From assembly GCA_037349315.1 (NCBI GenBank), contig JBAIAC010000004.1, positions 40,675,001 to 40,739,000 of the forward strand: a stretch of DNA of 64,000 nt. The letters run 5' to 3'. This stretch comes from Chelydra serpentina. Its lineage: Eukaryota; Chordata; Testudines; Chelydridae. A program made the translations under genes and the position numbers. The notes below the pieces were generated by a model that worked only from the letters and a program-made list of their open reading frames with translations, was not told the DNA's origin and did not search any database. Below are positions 21,961-33,930 of the stretch, in pieces (position 1 is the first letter of the stretch; every line of letters starts with the position of its first letter).

Positions 21961-22285
21961 TTTATGTAGACAAAACATTTCCCTCCGATTAAGTTTACAG
22001 CCCATTTGGCTATATCCACATTTTAAATCTGTTAGCTTTGTAAGATTAATGCACTCAGTTCCATTAAGATATGCAGAACTCATGAAAATATGGATTACAT
22101 AGCAGTTACTCCATTCTGGAAGATCTCTGTTCAGAAAAATACTCTCTTCCCATGCACAATTGTTTCATGCCTTTGGAAGCCATGATCAACAGGTAGAAGG
22201 GACACACTGAAAATAAAGAAGTTGGCATTGCCATGAAATAGTTTTGGAGTTCAGCAGAACAATCTATGCATATTTTAAAGATATT

Positions 22286-22317
22286 TGTGTGTGTGTGTGT
22301 GTGTGTGGGGGGGGGGG
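22286..22317. repeat. TG microsatellite plus G-run
   Basis: About ten TG units followed by eleven or more G. Confidence 0.95.
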
Positions 22318-22929
22318 AATAGTGCATAAGTTAGACCTGCAAAGAGGCATGTTTAACTTGAATTCTACTCTGGCCTCTTACATGGAACTTTACTCTCCTC
22401 CACTCTCTAAACACAGATAATTACCATGGTAACCACTGTATTTCAAGACTCTTACACATATACTCACACCTTTCTTAAAGAAACACAGAGCACAACAATG
22501 TAGGATTAGAACAGTAAATCATTTGGCTGTTTTTTATTTGTTGTTAAATAACTGTCAGGATTTAGTGAAGAGCTGGACACTATCAACCAGTATCGATTTC
22601 AGTCCGAAAAAATAAGGTGCTTAGACAGACACTTTGACGTATTTCCTAAAAAATTGGATATGGTTTGTAACTGTGTGTAAGTAATGACCTATGGCTCTAG
22701 GGCAGCAGGATGAGAGGCTTCTTGAGCCAGGGAAAGAGACTAATAGCCTAATACGGAGAGGTGATGAGCCACACTTAGTATTAAGCACTAAATTAATAAG
22801 ACACTGAGCTCTGGCATCCCAGGAATTCCATGGTATTCACTGAGAACTTATCAAAGCTGCAAGGATCAGAGGTAAATGTCTGGAGTAAATGTTTATAGTT
22901 ATTACTATGTTTTTTATTATTAATATTTT

Positions 22930-23030
22930 TATTCCAAAAGCTTCTAAGGCTGTGATCAGTACCCCATTGGGCTAGGTGCTGTACAAACACACAGAAGCGA
23001 CTGTCCCTGCCTCAAAGAGCTTATAATAAA
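22930..23030 (+). repeat. Ancient interspersed repeat fragment (copy 1)
   Basis: Contains GCTAGGTGCTGTACAAACAC and CTGCCTCAAAGAGCTTATAA, a 3' text common in amniote repeats. A second copy in the same orientation lies at 23660-23770. The family name is uncertain. Confidence 0.45.
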
Positions 23031-23595
23031 AATAAATGAGACTCTTGTAGCGCATACCTGCCCTGTAATACCCTCTGCTCTGTCAACATGGAGTTGCAAG
23101 TAATCCCTGCCTCAGTTTCCCTGAAGCTAATAATTCCACTTCAGACACTCTTGACACATGAATCAATAATATTCTTCTTAGGGCTTGTTTGTTACAAAAC
23201 CTGTTACAAAAAGGGGCACTAACAAAAAGGCCCCAACAAACAAAAGGTCATCTGGCTTTTAGGGTTCCTCCAAAATCTGCCCCCTAAACTCTGTTCCTAG
23301 TCCCCTCAGGGTTCTCTCTTAGCCTCGCCTCATGGCAGGAGCCCTAGCTTGCTTCCTGGAGCTGGGGGACACTTTATCTCCTTCAGCTGGCCTCACATAG
23401 TCCATAGGCCTGAGATGGTTTGGCTGCTATGTGCTTCCTGCTAACTCAGGAGCCTTCTTACTCCTTTCAGTGTCTGCAGGCATCTAATATCCCACTATGA
23501 AGAAGGGGGAAGCATTTATGCTGGTCTCTTCCAGCTCATTTCTTATTGGCTGGGTGAGAGTGGAGCCTTGACCCACCCTCTTTTCTAGTCAGAAT
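23031..23595 (-). mobile_element. Possible solo LTR, minus strand
   Basis: Lies exactly between two copies of an older repeat. On the minus strand it has a CCAAT box (CAGCCAATAAGAA) and a CATAAATGC TATA-like stretch about 30 bases further on, then a pyrimidine-poor body ending near 23031. No second copy or target duplication was found, so LTR status is a guess from promoter layout. Confidence 0.3.
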
Positions 23596-23659
23596 ATAGT
23601 TAATGGTTTAATAATAATAACCATCACTTTATGATTATTATTTATTTATTCATTGTATT

Positions 23660-23770
23660 ATAAATTTCACCTAGAGATCTTAGTGAGACCCTTCTACTAA
23701 GCTCTGTAGAAACAAATAGTAAGAAATACTCCCCGTCTCAAAGAGCTTATAGTCTAAATAGACAAACCAG
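23660..23770 (+). repeat. Ancient interspersed repeat fragment (copy 2)
   Basis: CTCTGTAGAAACAAATAGTAAG and CGTCTCAAAGAGCTTATAGT match the layout at 22930-23030. Confidence 0.45.
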
Positions 23771-25205
23771 ACAATGAGGGGAATGAGTAGTTTTGAGTGG
23801 GGAGTCAATGTGACTCCTTCCCAGCTAAATTCTCTGGAACTTGTTTGGATTCCCTTGATGTCGGAAAGATATCCTGCTAATAGAGGAAGAGACAGTTATA
23901 AGGCTCAAATGCTGAAAGTTTTGTGAACTGTTATTAGCATTTGCAAAATCTAGCTTTTAGCGAGTCAGAAATGAAACACTAAGAACCCAAGGACGTGTGC
24001 AGGTCTGGAGCTAGATTAACAAAGAAGATGACCTCTGTTTGCATGCCTGTGAACTACTGGTGCGATTTAAGTCATTTAGACATCTAATTACTAGCTTCCA
24101 TCAGCACATCGGGTAGTCAAATGAACTAAAATGTGGGTGCCTAAAAGAATGCCCAGTTAAGGACAGGGGACAATGCTGACACCCCAGCATAATGGCATAA
24201 TTATTACTTATTTTCTGCTTGGATATGACAAATCTCAAATCTGAAACAAATCTACAATGTGTAGAAAATAAATGGTATTTCCAGTAGCAGGTGTCCATAA
24301 TTGCTTAGAAGGTGAACAGAACACAGTGATTTACATACATGATGTGGAGCTATATTCCCTGCCATATCTTCCTAAGTAAATTTAGAGCATTCTGTTCAAA
24401 AATTTGAACATACACTTTAAAGGAGATCAAAACTTCCTTCTTCCTGCCCCCCACAAAAAGCACTAATTAGGAAAATAACAGTGTTTGGTATGGTAGTAGA
24501 GAAGTAAACAGAGATGAAAGAATTAGGAACTCATGAGGTTCTTCAGACAAATGAAGTGTCCTCCATCCAAATTAGGCAACAAGTTGGACCCAGCATTGAT
24601 GGTGAGATGCAGAATTAAATCCAAATCTGAACTTCCCCAGAATTTAGGAGGCTTGTGTATAGAGTTCCCATCTCTAATTAGGAAGTTCATTAAAAGCACC
24701 CTATCAATACTGAAAACTTATTTTAACAACAATCCTTACTTCTATTACTAATAAGACCTTAGATGATTGAAACTAAAAGTAAATTAATTTTTTACTGTGT
24801 ATGCTCCTTGTTTACTCATTGCACTTTACGCAGGCAGGACAGTGAAACTAACATGGTCATTTTCAATTTCTGGTTCTCATGTATTTGAACAATAATGTGT
24901 TTGAGCTTCCAGCACTGCCGGGGAATGTTTAAACCCTGCCATCATGAGTTCATGTATTCTTTAAAACATCATGACAATAATTCTAGTAGTGTTATGCTTT
25001 GGGGACCACCCACCATTTTTTTGGGAACAAAACCTAGGGGTTAGACTTAAACTACTTGGCAGTGATTCTTTAAAGTGGGATTTTCCACACTGAGGTTAAA
25101 ATTGAAAGAACATTTAAACTACCGCTATTTTCTCGGTCCATAATTATCTCTATTCCTCTTCCCCTTATTTAGGGCCTTAGTTTAAAGTATTTCTATATCA
25201 GAATG
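23771..25205. other. No recognised gene or repeat
   Basis: AT-rich; small overlapping open frames only. Confidence 0.35.
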
Positions 25206-25207
25206 CA

Positions 25208-25295
25208 GGGCCAGATCTTCAGCGGGTAGAAACAGCATAGCTCCAGTACAGTCAATGGAGCGACAATGATTTACACCAGCTAAAGTTTTGGCCCC
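25208..25295. mobile_element. Very short palindromic MITE (GGGCCAGATC ends)
   Basis: GGGCCAGATCTTCAGCGGG pairs imperfectly with CCAGCTAAAGTTTTGGCCCC. The inner arms ATAGCTCCAGTACAGTC and CAATGGAGCGACAATGATT also pair, giving a near-continuous hairpin. Confidence 0.6.
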
Positions 25296-25299
25296 AGTC

Positions 25300-27500
25300 T
25301 TTCTTCTTGATCTCCCAGTGAAATGATCACCCTCAGATATGGTTCATTGTCACAGATTCATCTTTATGATTCTGATGCAAGATCCTGGAGTGAAAGATGG
25401 GCTATAAGGAGGTGCAGGGGGAAGATCTTTTAAAATATAACTGCTATCTTTGATAGGTAAATCAGGCAGTAGAAACAATATATGATACAGGAAAGATAAA
25501 TGAATTTATCTAGGTATGAAACATGCTTATATTTTCCTTCATGTTAGTGATCCTAATCTCAGTGTTTACAGTTCAAACATGTTTCTCAGTTTATTTTTAC
25601 ATTAGTGAAACATTACTAAATATCTTTTTGAAGATGTGAACTTTCAAGGATGGACAGTCTGAAATATTTGAAAGTAAGGATATCCAAAGAAGCCTGCATG
25701 GCTAATGTAGAATTAAGCCTTGAATTCTTAAGTATCCCTATAAATCAAAATAGCCCCCCTCCAAAAAAAAAATCTGTCTGTGTTTGGGAGTAAGGATATT
25801 AATTTATCTAGATGACATGTTGATTGTAGCTTGTTCTCAGGAGATTCTTTCCTTCCATCTCAGATGTGTAGCTCATCCCCTTCTGTCTTTGGTATTTGTA
25901 ATAAATTTAAAAAGTTCATTCCGATCCCGTCATGGGGAATGGAATTTTTGAGAGTTCACAGTAGTTTCAGTTTTCTAAACCCTAAAAGTTTCTTTTCCAT
26001 GGAAAGAAACATTTGTATTAAATAGTAGGAGGGTTTTTTCCCCCACTGGGACAGTTTGATCATATGGGAATCAAACTGATGCCATAGAATTCTTTATTGT
26101 GCATCACTTGGGAACTTCATTGCGTAATTTAAACACATTTCAAAGAATTCAAGAGCTGATCAATATTTGACTTGTTATTGGGTTAAGAACCTTGGCTTTC
26201 AAATATATCTTCTTATCTGTCTGTTAGCTGGTGATGCAGCAGTAAGTGATTGCGTCAGCACAACTGGAACATTCATGTTTTTTGGGAATGGCATTCAACT
26301 GTCTACATTCCGTCTGAGCGGAAACTTTGCACACAATCCTCAGCAAAAGGATAACAGCTTTTAATGACAGTATTTAAAAAAACGACTGGTTTGGCTGTTT
26401 GAATTTTTGTTCTGAGTTTGTATTGTTATTTAATTAGTTTAAGACAATTCTGCCTGGTTCTCTATAATAATATAATAATTGTTCCTAACATTAGCAGTAT
26501 CATGAGTGTAAGCTGTAGTATTGAGGATCAATATTCTGGGAGTGCTGGTCACGCAGAGATTTTGTTATAAGGGGAGCTCTTCAGCTGGTCTTACCTGGGC
26601 AACAGAATAGCAGATAAAGGGGAAAGCAGCTCTTGACATTACTCTGCTGTGACTCAATTGCTTGGCGATGGGCTGGGGCAGGGTTGAGGTGACGATGCCA
26701 TTGCTTATTCTTCTGGCTGCCAAATAAGACCAGTGGGCCAAAGTGATGATGCAGTAGCCTGTCATTCACTCTGTCCTGGCTGGCCAGTTACTGTGGTTTT
26801 AATTCAGAGACGCTACACGTCTTTAGATCAGGTCTGAATTTGGCTTCCAAGAGTAAAAGTTTGTCCTGTAGTTTGTGTCAGGTCTTCTTAGGTGGCAACA
26901 GCTGAAAAATCTAGGTTCTCCTCTTTGATAAGACAGATCAAGGTCCATCTCTGGTTTCATAATGGCTCAGAGGAGGGGACTGATCCCCCCACCCGCCATT
27001 TTTGATAGTCCTTAGTGTAACTGACAAAAATGTGGAGGCGGAGACAGCTCTTCCTAACCACTAGCTGAAAATGGATACCAGGTAAAAGGATGCGAAGCTA
27101 GGCTGCCTATGTCTGGGTTGAGTGTCTTAATAAATACTATTGTTGTGGGATGCACACCCCTCTGGGTGTAATTCTTCCACCATCTCCAGTCCTTCTGCTT
27201 TTTCTAGAGGCCTCCTTAGGGGACTAGGTGGGCATATCATGATATACTCAGGAGGAAGATCACTATATTTCCCTGCAAGTCTAATACCTTCCACTGTGGG
27301 TTGCCAGTGAGCATGGAACTCAGGACTTTCATTAGCAAGAAAAGAAAAAAAAGACCACAGCCACTTTATCAAAAATAATAACTCCATTATCCATTGGTAG
27401 TAGCAGGCTGTTAAACCTTGATGGGGGCCAGCCACTAGAGAGCGACATGGTAGGCACCAGGGCAGCGTATTACATTCATTTTGTCAGACAGGTTAATACA
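25300..27500. other. No recognised gene or repeat
   Basis: Contains an A-run near 25763. The open frames at 26167-26364 and 27127-27435 were examined and have no convincing protein signature. Confidence 0.35.
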
Positions 27501-27502
27501 CA

Positions 27503-27560
27503 GGGTGAAATCCTGTACACATGGAATTAATTGACTTCAATGGGTCCAGGATTTCACCCA
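27503..27560. mobile_element. Short hairpin MITE (GTGAAATCC ends)
   Basis: GGGTGAAATCCTG and CAGGATTTCACCC close a short hairpin with TTGACTTCAATGGG in the loop. A diverged relative is near 30500-30572 (GATGAAATCC and GGATTTCATTCC). Confidence 0.6.
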
Positions 27561-27714
27561 CGGTTTTCACTCTTTTTTGAAGACTCTTTTTCACCTAAGT
27601 GGAGTCTTCATTCAGTGGAAAGGCCTGCTTCATTCCAGCAGGAAAGTGTTTGGAGTTACACTCTGACTTGGATTGTCAAGAAAGAATTCCCATAGTTTAA
27701 TCTACTCATCCAGA

Positions 27715-27930
27715 GAGGAAGGATGGTTTTGTGGTTAGAACTCAGAGCTTTAAGTTCTGTGAGACCTTGGGCAAATCACATAACCTCCTGGTGCCCTATT
27801 TCTCCATCTGTACAATGAGGCTAATAATACTTTCTACCCTGCAGGGGTGTTGTGAAGATACATTAATTAACTGATGTTTTTAAGTGCTCCAACAGTATGG
27901 TGATGGGGGTGTGTGTCTATACAAAGCTAA
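27715..27930 (+). mobile_element. MIR SINE relic
   Basis: Text in MIR order: GTTTTGTGGTTAGAACTCAG, GACCTTGGGCAAATCACATAAC, TATTTCTCCATCTGTACAATG, then GGTGTTGTGAAG and a TTTTTAAGTGCTC tail. Confidence 0.8.
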
Positions 27931-27934
27931 ATAG

Positions 27935-29446
27935 ATACACCAAATCCAGGATGGAATGCTGTTGTTTTTATTTTCAGAGTGCCATAGTGGTATGTGTAGT
28001 TTACAGGCAAATATAAAGAAAAAAACCCTGCCCTGAAAGGTTTACATTAAACTAAATCATAGCATTGCAAATTAATGCAGAAATGTATAGTTTTTTTGTG
28101 AAATGTGTATGCTGGTAGACAATTCACTCAGAATGGAATAGTCTGTACCCAAAGAACTAACAATTAGCTTATTTGAATATCTCATTTTCTTATTTACTTC
28201 TGATGGTTATTTTGAGTACTTTATATGGTGCCATTTGCATGATTTTTTATTTATTGATGTGGCCACTATATCTGTTTTGGGTATATTAAGCAGTATTTTT
28301 CACAACATTTCAGTTCTGATACCCTTGGCCAATCAGAATCTTAGGCAAATTTTAACTAAGAGACACAAAGAAAGGTAATGGTAAAATAACTGTGACATTC
28401 GCAAACAAACACTGTGGTTTGCCAACCACTGACAAATATGCATGGCCTAGTTTAGGACAACTCTGTTTACATAATGTGCTACCGTAGGAAGGACTGTGAT
28501 ATAAATACACTGCAAGTATTGTGAGGTAATAAGGGTCTCTGTATTATTGAATGACTGTAAAATTGTCTCTCTGGACTCCTGGTAGAATACAAGTTGATTT
28601 TAATATTCTAATGATGACTGACATTGCTCTTAAAAATGACCTAAAGTGGTAACATATTCCAATATGTGCTGAATACCTCTTATGGCATTGCTGCACTTTT
28701 CTTTCTGATCCTTGTATTCAGCTGCACAACTGGACGCCTCTTGATCCAGTATGACACTCCTTAATGCACTATGCTATGATGTCACTACTACCAGATAGCT
28801 GATGAAGAATGAAGCCAGCTCACAGGGGCCAGAGAAGAGATGTTTTTTAATTTTGTGGGGTGGTTTGAAGAGGTTTAAAAAAAAATTATGTAACATCTAT
28901 GTGGTTTCCATTTGTGTGTGAGCCCTTCTAGTCTTTCCCTGTGGAGATTAGGGAAGAGAAATGGAACTTGTATAAATACAATCCCACTTGCAAAAATAAC
29001 TCCAGGATAAAAACTGTCCCTAAAACCTTCTGATTGGAGCACTAGTTGCATAGCAATGAGAGCCCATCACTTTGGAAAGTAGCCAGTGAAGGCCTGGAAA
29101 AAGGTCTGGTAAAAGGTCACCAGAGATCTTCTGCATGAATCACAACTGAGCAACTTTCCCTCAAAGGGAAAGAGATTAAATAGGTGAATAGAACTAGACT
29201 GAAGTCTGGTAGAGTCAGAAGAGAATTTCCACAGGGAATGGGTAAGAGAAAGATGAGAAGGGTGATGTGATGGCCAGCCATTAATATGCTTTTTATGGTG
29301 CTGTCTCTAATACATTCTCAGCATTTTGATTATATCATGCAAAAATACTTGACTAACAATTTTAAACATAGCGCAGGACACAGTATGCATATAGAAATGG
29401 AGTCACAGTCCTTTATTTACATGGTATGGCGGCACTATTATGTTAG
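27935..29446. other. No recognised gene or repeat
   Basis: AT-rich sequence without paired ends, exons or motifs I recognise. Confidence 0.35.
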
Positions 29447-29457
29447 CCATTGTTCTG

Positions 29458-29672
29458 TAGAAGCGACAAAGGGTCCTGTGGCACCTTATAGACTAACAGA
29501 GGTATTGGAGCATAAGCTTTCGTGGGTGAATACCCACTTCTTTGGATGCATCCGAAGAAGTGGGTATTCACCCACGAAAGCTTATGCTCCAATACCTCTG
29601 TTAGTCTATAAGGTGCCACAGCACCCTTTGTCACTTCTACAGATCCAGACTAACCTGGCTACCCCTCTGATA
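29458..29672. mobile_element. Head-to-head palindromic PLE-derived element (family A)
   Basis: Two arms of about 95 bases are almost perfect inverted copies meeting at GGATGCATCC (29544-29553). Each arm carries TGGCACCTTATAGACTAACA, GGTATTGGAGCATAAGC and the CCCACGAAAGC hairpin. CCATTGTTCTG flanks both sides (29447-29457 and 29673-29683), an 11-bp target duplication. The left arm is shortened, beginning TAGAAGCGACAAAG. The right arm extends to GGCTACCCCTCTGATA. Both-strand open frames across it encode the same peptide because of the palindrome and are not genes. Confidence 0.85.
29548..29587 (+). ncRNA. Hammerhead-like motif, family A (plus arm)
   Basis: GCAT, CCGAAGAA, hairpin GTGGGT/ACCCAC, GAAA, GCTT, ATGC. 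GCAT and ATGC pair perfectly. A mirror copy lies on the minus strand at 29510-29551, so the two motifs face each other. The second base of the box is C rather than U, and one extra A precedes the hairpin. Confidence 0.35.
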
Positions 29673-29742
29673 CCATTGTTCTGTGCCCCTCCTCCTTAAA
29701 ATCCACAGAAAAAAGCCTCAAAATTGTCATGTTAGTTTAGGG

Positions 29743-29993
29743 CAGAGGTTCTCAAATGGTGGGTCATGACCCCATTTTAATGGGATCGCCAGGGCCAGCA
29801 TTAGACTTGCTGGGGCCCGGGGCTGAAGTCAAACCCTGTGGGCTTCAACATGGGGTAGCAAGGCTCAGGGTCCAGCCCCCCCTACCTGCCTTGGGAGGCA
29901 GGGCTCTGCCCCGCCCCCACCCCCACCCAGGGTCATGTAGTAATTGTTGTTGTCAGAAGGGGGTCCCAGTGCAATGAAGTTTGAGAACCGCTA
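29743..29993. mobile_element. hAT MITE with perfect 8-bp target duplication
   Basis: GTTTAGGG precedes (29735-29742) and follows (29994-30001) the element exactly. Ends CAGAGGTTCTCAAA and TTTGAGAACCGCTA are inverted repeats. A small open frame inside (29756-29977) is GC-rich filler, not a gene. The interior TCTCAAATGGTGGGTCATGACC text recurs in 56622-57280. Confidence 0.9.
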
Positions 29994-30001
29994 GTTTAGG
30001 G

Positions 30002-32865
30002 TCTGGGTTAGAAATTTTCTACCAAAAACTGGATAAGGGTTTCCTGATTTTCAGCACCTTAAAAACAGATGTTTTTCACAGTTCCAGTGTTTGTATAACT
30101 TCTTTTGTCTCACTTAGCACAAAAAGAGATAAATAAAACATAGTCCACTGGACTCCCCTAGTTGAGATATAGTTCACAGGAGCAAAATGTAATTGTATTA
30201 AATGAAATATCAGAAGTCATTGTGGTTTTCATTTTGGAATTGAGCTATGAGGCATCAGGTCTGGCAAGCTTAGTATAGACCATCAGAAGATTGCTGGAAA
30301 ACTAAGCTTCAGTTTAAATATAATAAAGTGATTCACCCAAGACTTCTTTCCCTGCAAAATGTTACATTTATGATTCCCAAATCTCTCTGTCTTCAAAGCT
30401 TACCCCTCTCTTCAGCTAGGCATCCACAACTCTTTCTCTGACACTTCCTCCTGGATGTCCTGTCACCATGTCACACACAATATGGTGGAAAAGTGAACTT
30501 GTACGATGAAATCCATTAAAACCTATAAAAGTTTGGCTGTTGACTTAAATGGGGCCAGGATTTCATTCCTAGTCTTCTCTTCCAAACTTGTCTGCAGCTC
30601 TCTCTCTTTGTTAGTCTTTCTAAAGCAAATAACCACTATGGTATCTTTAATAATGCATTCATAATGTATTAATTTGAAGCTGCATCTATATACAAGTAGC
30701 AATCATGAACAGTATCCCTATAAAATTACCTACAAAAGTTTTAAATAAAGTGTTTCCGTCTCTTTTTCTCCTTCATATCATATAAAGGAATATTTTTTAT
30801 TTTTTTCTACTTTTCTGATTTTTTTAATACTGCAAACCTAGTCTAACATGTTTTCATGGATAACTGGATAGTTATTGTGATTATGACATCACAAGTACAA
30901 AAGAGTGAAACCTGAACCTTTGAGAGGGGTAGGGATATTTACTTATTTAGCTATTCAGCCTATTAAAGACTATCTTGCTTGGTTTATTGCATTAACACAG
31001 TTTAACGCAAACACCTGAGAAACAGTTGGGAGAAATAGACTTTTTATGAAATATTAAACATTTTGCCCCTTTTTCTGTGGGCTATAGCAGGTCCTATTCC
31101 AGTTCTCTGGACCTCCAAGATGTTCTCCAGCAAAAACAAGTGAGACAGAATTTGATATCTTTGGTAGTTCCTTGATAATGTTTGGGTGAAAAACAAGCTG
31201 CAACTTTTGCAAAACAAAATACAGATCTTCTAGGCCTACTTTACACAACAACAGGCTGTGATGATACAAACAGATTCTGATTTCCCTGGAAGATGAAGCA
31301 GATGGAGAATTTGAGCTGTGAAAGAGAAAATCCTCATCAACAAAAATATCTTCAATAATAGTAAAGTGAACGGAAAAATATATGCCAAATGCCTTTCATG
31401 TTGTATAAATGTTTGCTTTTTAACAACTGTACCTTTCCAGGGCAAAAGCCCCACTTTAAGGTGTAATCTATAGGAGGTAACCTTTAAAGGAATGAAGGTG
31501 TATGAAAATTTGTACTTCATCTTCTAACGTCCCATTATGTCCTACAGTCAAATTTAGCACTTGCCTACAGTCAAGGAACCTAGTAATTTTACAGGTTTTT
31601 ATATATTTTCGTTCTGCGTGTCCAATTTGTTCACCCTTTTCTGGCCTCTGACACCCACGCTGCCAGCCATGAAGATTTGTACACATTCTTCTGAGAAAAT
31701 AATGTCTTTCCAGGAGAGAGATTAAATCCACTAGAATTTCAGTTTAATTTTACTAAATTACATAGGCCACTACACTTTATGTGGTAGTTAGAAATTCACC
31801 AGTTTTAGGTCAGGCAGTTTAGTTAATCTGTGTAGTTTATGTACTGAATGGCATTCTGCTTTTTATATAATACTATATATATAGTACAGGGATTTTCATA
31901 GTTTTTTAACAATGCAGTTTGCTATCAAGTAAAGAGGGTAGGGTTTTACCAAATTATCTGAGTAAGTATATTATAGCTTAACTTGTTCATTAACCTATTC
32001 AATCAGAACCCTATCTTGCTAAATGAAGGGCTCAAAATCAAATATTTCTATTGCTATTTGCCTGGTACTGTATCCTAAGTTACAGCAAAACCTAGTAATT
32101 GCAATTTAGAAATATGTAGCACTCCAATTTTATTGGGGTGATAGCAAAATTTAAAAGTAAACTGAATGCTTCTGAACACTCTGCTGATAAGACTTCAAAA
32201 CATTGGGAAGATTTTCAACCTGGGTTGAAAAAAAAATCCAGAAATTGAGTAAATCAAGGGTATAAGGTAACTTGTTTAAAGTGAAATCTGACTGCCTCTG
32301 TTATCATTACTGTTTCCTGAGAGACAGTTTATGGAAGGTGGTTTTATGATGCATTCCTGAAACACCTCCAATTTTCAAATATGCAATATAAACCACCTTC
32401 TGAAAACTGCATAACTTGCCCTTGATTTATAAATACTACCACACCTACTTTAGATGTAGCAAAATTTCTGAAGTTCTAGTGGAGTCAGTAATAAAAACAC
32501 AGCTTAACTTCTATAGAAAAATTTGCTAAAGAATCAGAGCATCAAGGGACAGGAACCAACCTAGTAGATTAAAGCTTGTTGCCTATTCCTATGGTAATGG
32601 ATAGAAGAACTTAACAGTACATGATGCATGTTAGCAAGAATGGCTGGAAGAAAAATATCAAGCAAAAATATTTATTTGTAATGTATGCTGTGTGCTGTTT
32701 CCCTTAGAGACTGGGGTTAAAAGGAAGAGTCCCTTGTAGAGCTTAAACAAACAAAAATTTTACCGGTTCTTTAACACTGAATTTAGTAGATTTTAAGCTA
32801 TTTCTCATTAACGGAGAACAGACTGCAACCATTCACATAATAAGAACCATTTCCCATTCTGTGTG
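30002..32865. other. No recognised gene or repeat
   Basis: Long AT-rich stretch apart from a weak hairpin MITE near 30500-30572. Open frames at 31054-31731 (minus strand) are short, overlapping and without motifs. Confidence 0.35.
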
Positions 32866-32871
32866 TAAACT

Positions 32872-33330
32872 GTGAATTGTGGGGTCCTGGAGACTATCTC
32901 CCCCAGCTTACGTGTGCTCTTCAGCTCCTATCTTGCGGGTTGTTTTGCAAGCACTTTCTGCTGCACCTGGTACAACAAGCCAGAGAATTACTCAACACTC
33001 AGTCTCGTGCCTGACTACAGCATCCCTCAACAATACCCACCAAGGCTTTTTGGTAAAATTCTTGTTAACACTGTGTCACCATCCGGAAACGGACATGTAA
33101 CCAAAATGTCCCAAATGCTCCCTCCAGCTCGTGCAGGGTCCAAACACTACAAGTCTTCAAGAAAAAGATCAGTCTCTTCAACAAATCCCTCTCATCTTCA
33201 AAGGGAAATTCTTCACAAGGGGCCTGATCCAATGGGGGGGACGAAGACACTCAGCATTGTCCAGAAAGTGCCCAGCACATTGCAGAATTGGCCCAAGGTC
33301 TTTTCTTATCAAGACAAGCCACAGCTCTAG
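32872..33330 (+). other. Unrecognised 152-codon open frame
   Basis: This is one of the longer open frames outside the mobile elements. It is serine- and proline-rich, with a cysteine-containing segment near residues 24-33 (CFASTFCCTW) and a basic patch near residues 92-98. I find no domain, and a second overlapping frame is open at 32879-33100. No upstream splice acceptor or promoter stands out. It may be chance. Confidence 0.15.
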
Positions 33331-33833
33331 TCCTGTGAGGTGCTATGTGCCCTCTCTCCACTGACTTCACTTGCCATTCTTCATGAAAATGTATGTCTTG
33401 GAGTTAATTCTTCTCTTGTTTACCCTGGTTTAACTCTTACTTCACACATTTACTGTATGCCTTTCCCTTCCCTTTCCACTTTGTGCCACTGCTGGTCAAT
33501 TTAGGTATTATCATCTGTCGTATTTGAATATTAGTGTTTTCGAGGCTCCTATTATTGTGATTCCCGGCTGCTGAGATGGCCTATAAGGTAGAGTCAATTA
33601 TGCTGCAAAGACCAGCATGAGCTGAAGATTTGAAGTTCTTCTCTGTTTTCTTTGTTCTTTACCAGCCCCACCTCTGTGGTATTTGTGGGCTTACCACAAA
33701 TGCATAATTGCAGACCCATAATAACATGTACATTTCTTAGTGAATACCTTTATTTGTCATTGGTGATTATCTAGAAACAGCACTGACGACAGATCAGCTA
33801 ACACAAATCCATGATTTTTGAAGGAAATAGTCA

Positions 33834-33930
33834 TAGGGCCAGATTTTCAAAGGTATTTAGGTGTCTAAAGACACAGATGTCTAGAGGGACATACAAAAGC
33901 AATTAAACAGATTAGATGCCTAACTCCCAG
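33834..33930. mobile_element. Hairpin MITE arm (GGGCCAGATTTTCAAAGG)
   Basis: The left arm GGGCCAGATTTTCAAAGGTA is clear. The right arm is eroded beyond TTAGATGCCTAACTCCC. Confidence 0.45.

Noticed and set aside
26167..26364. Peptide containing TFMFFGNGIQLS, similar to the FGxG motif of T-cell receptor J segments
   Set aside because: No recombination signal (heptamer/nonamer) upstream and no splice donor at the expected place; similarity is limited to a few residues.
29286..29699. 137-codon open frame and its minus-strand twin at 29443-29634
   Set aside because: Both cross the head-to-head palindrome and give the same peptide; this is a consequence of the inverted repeat, not a gene.
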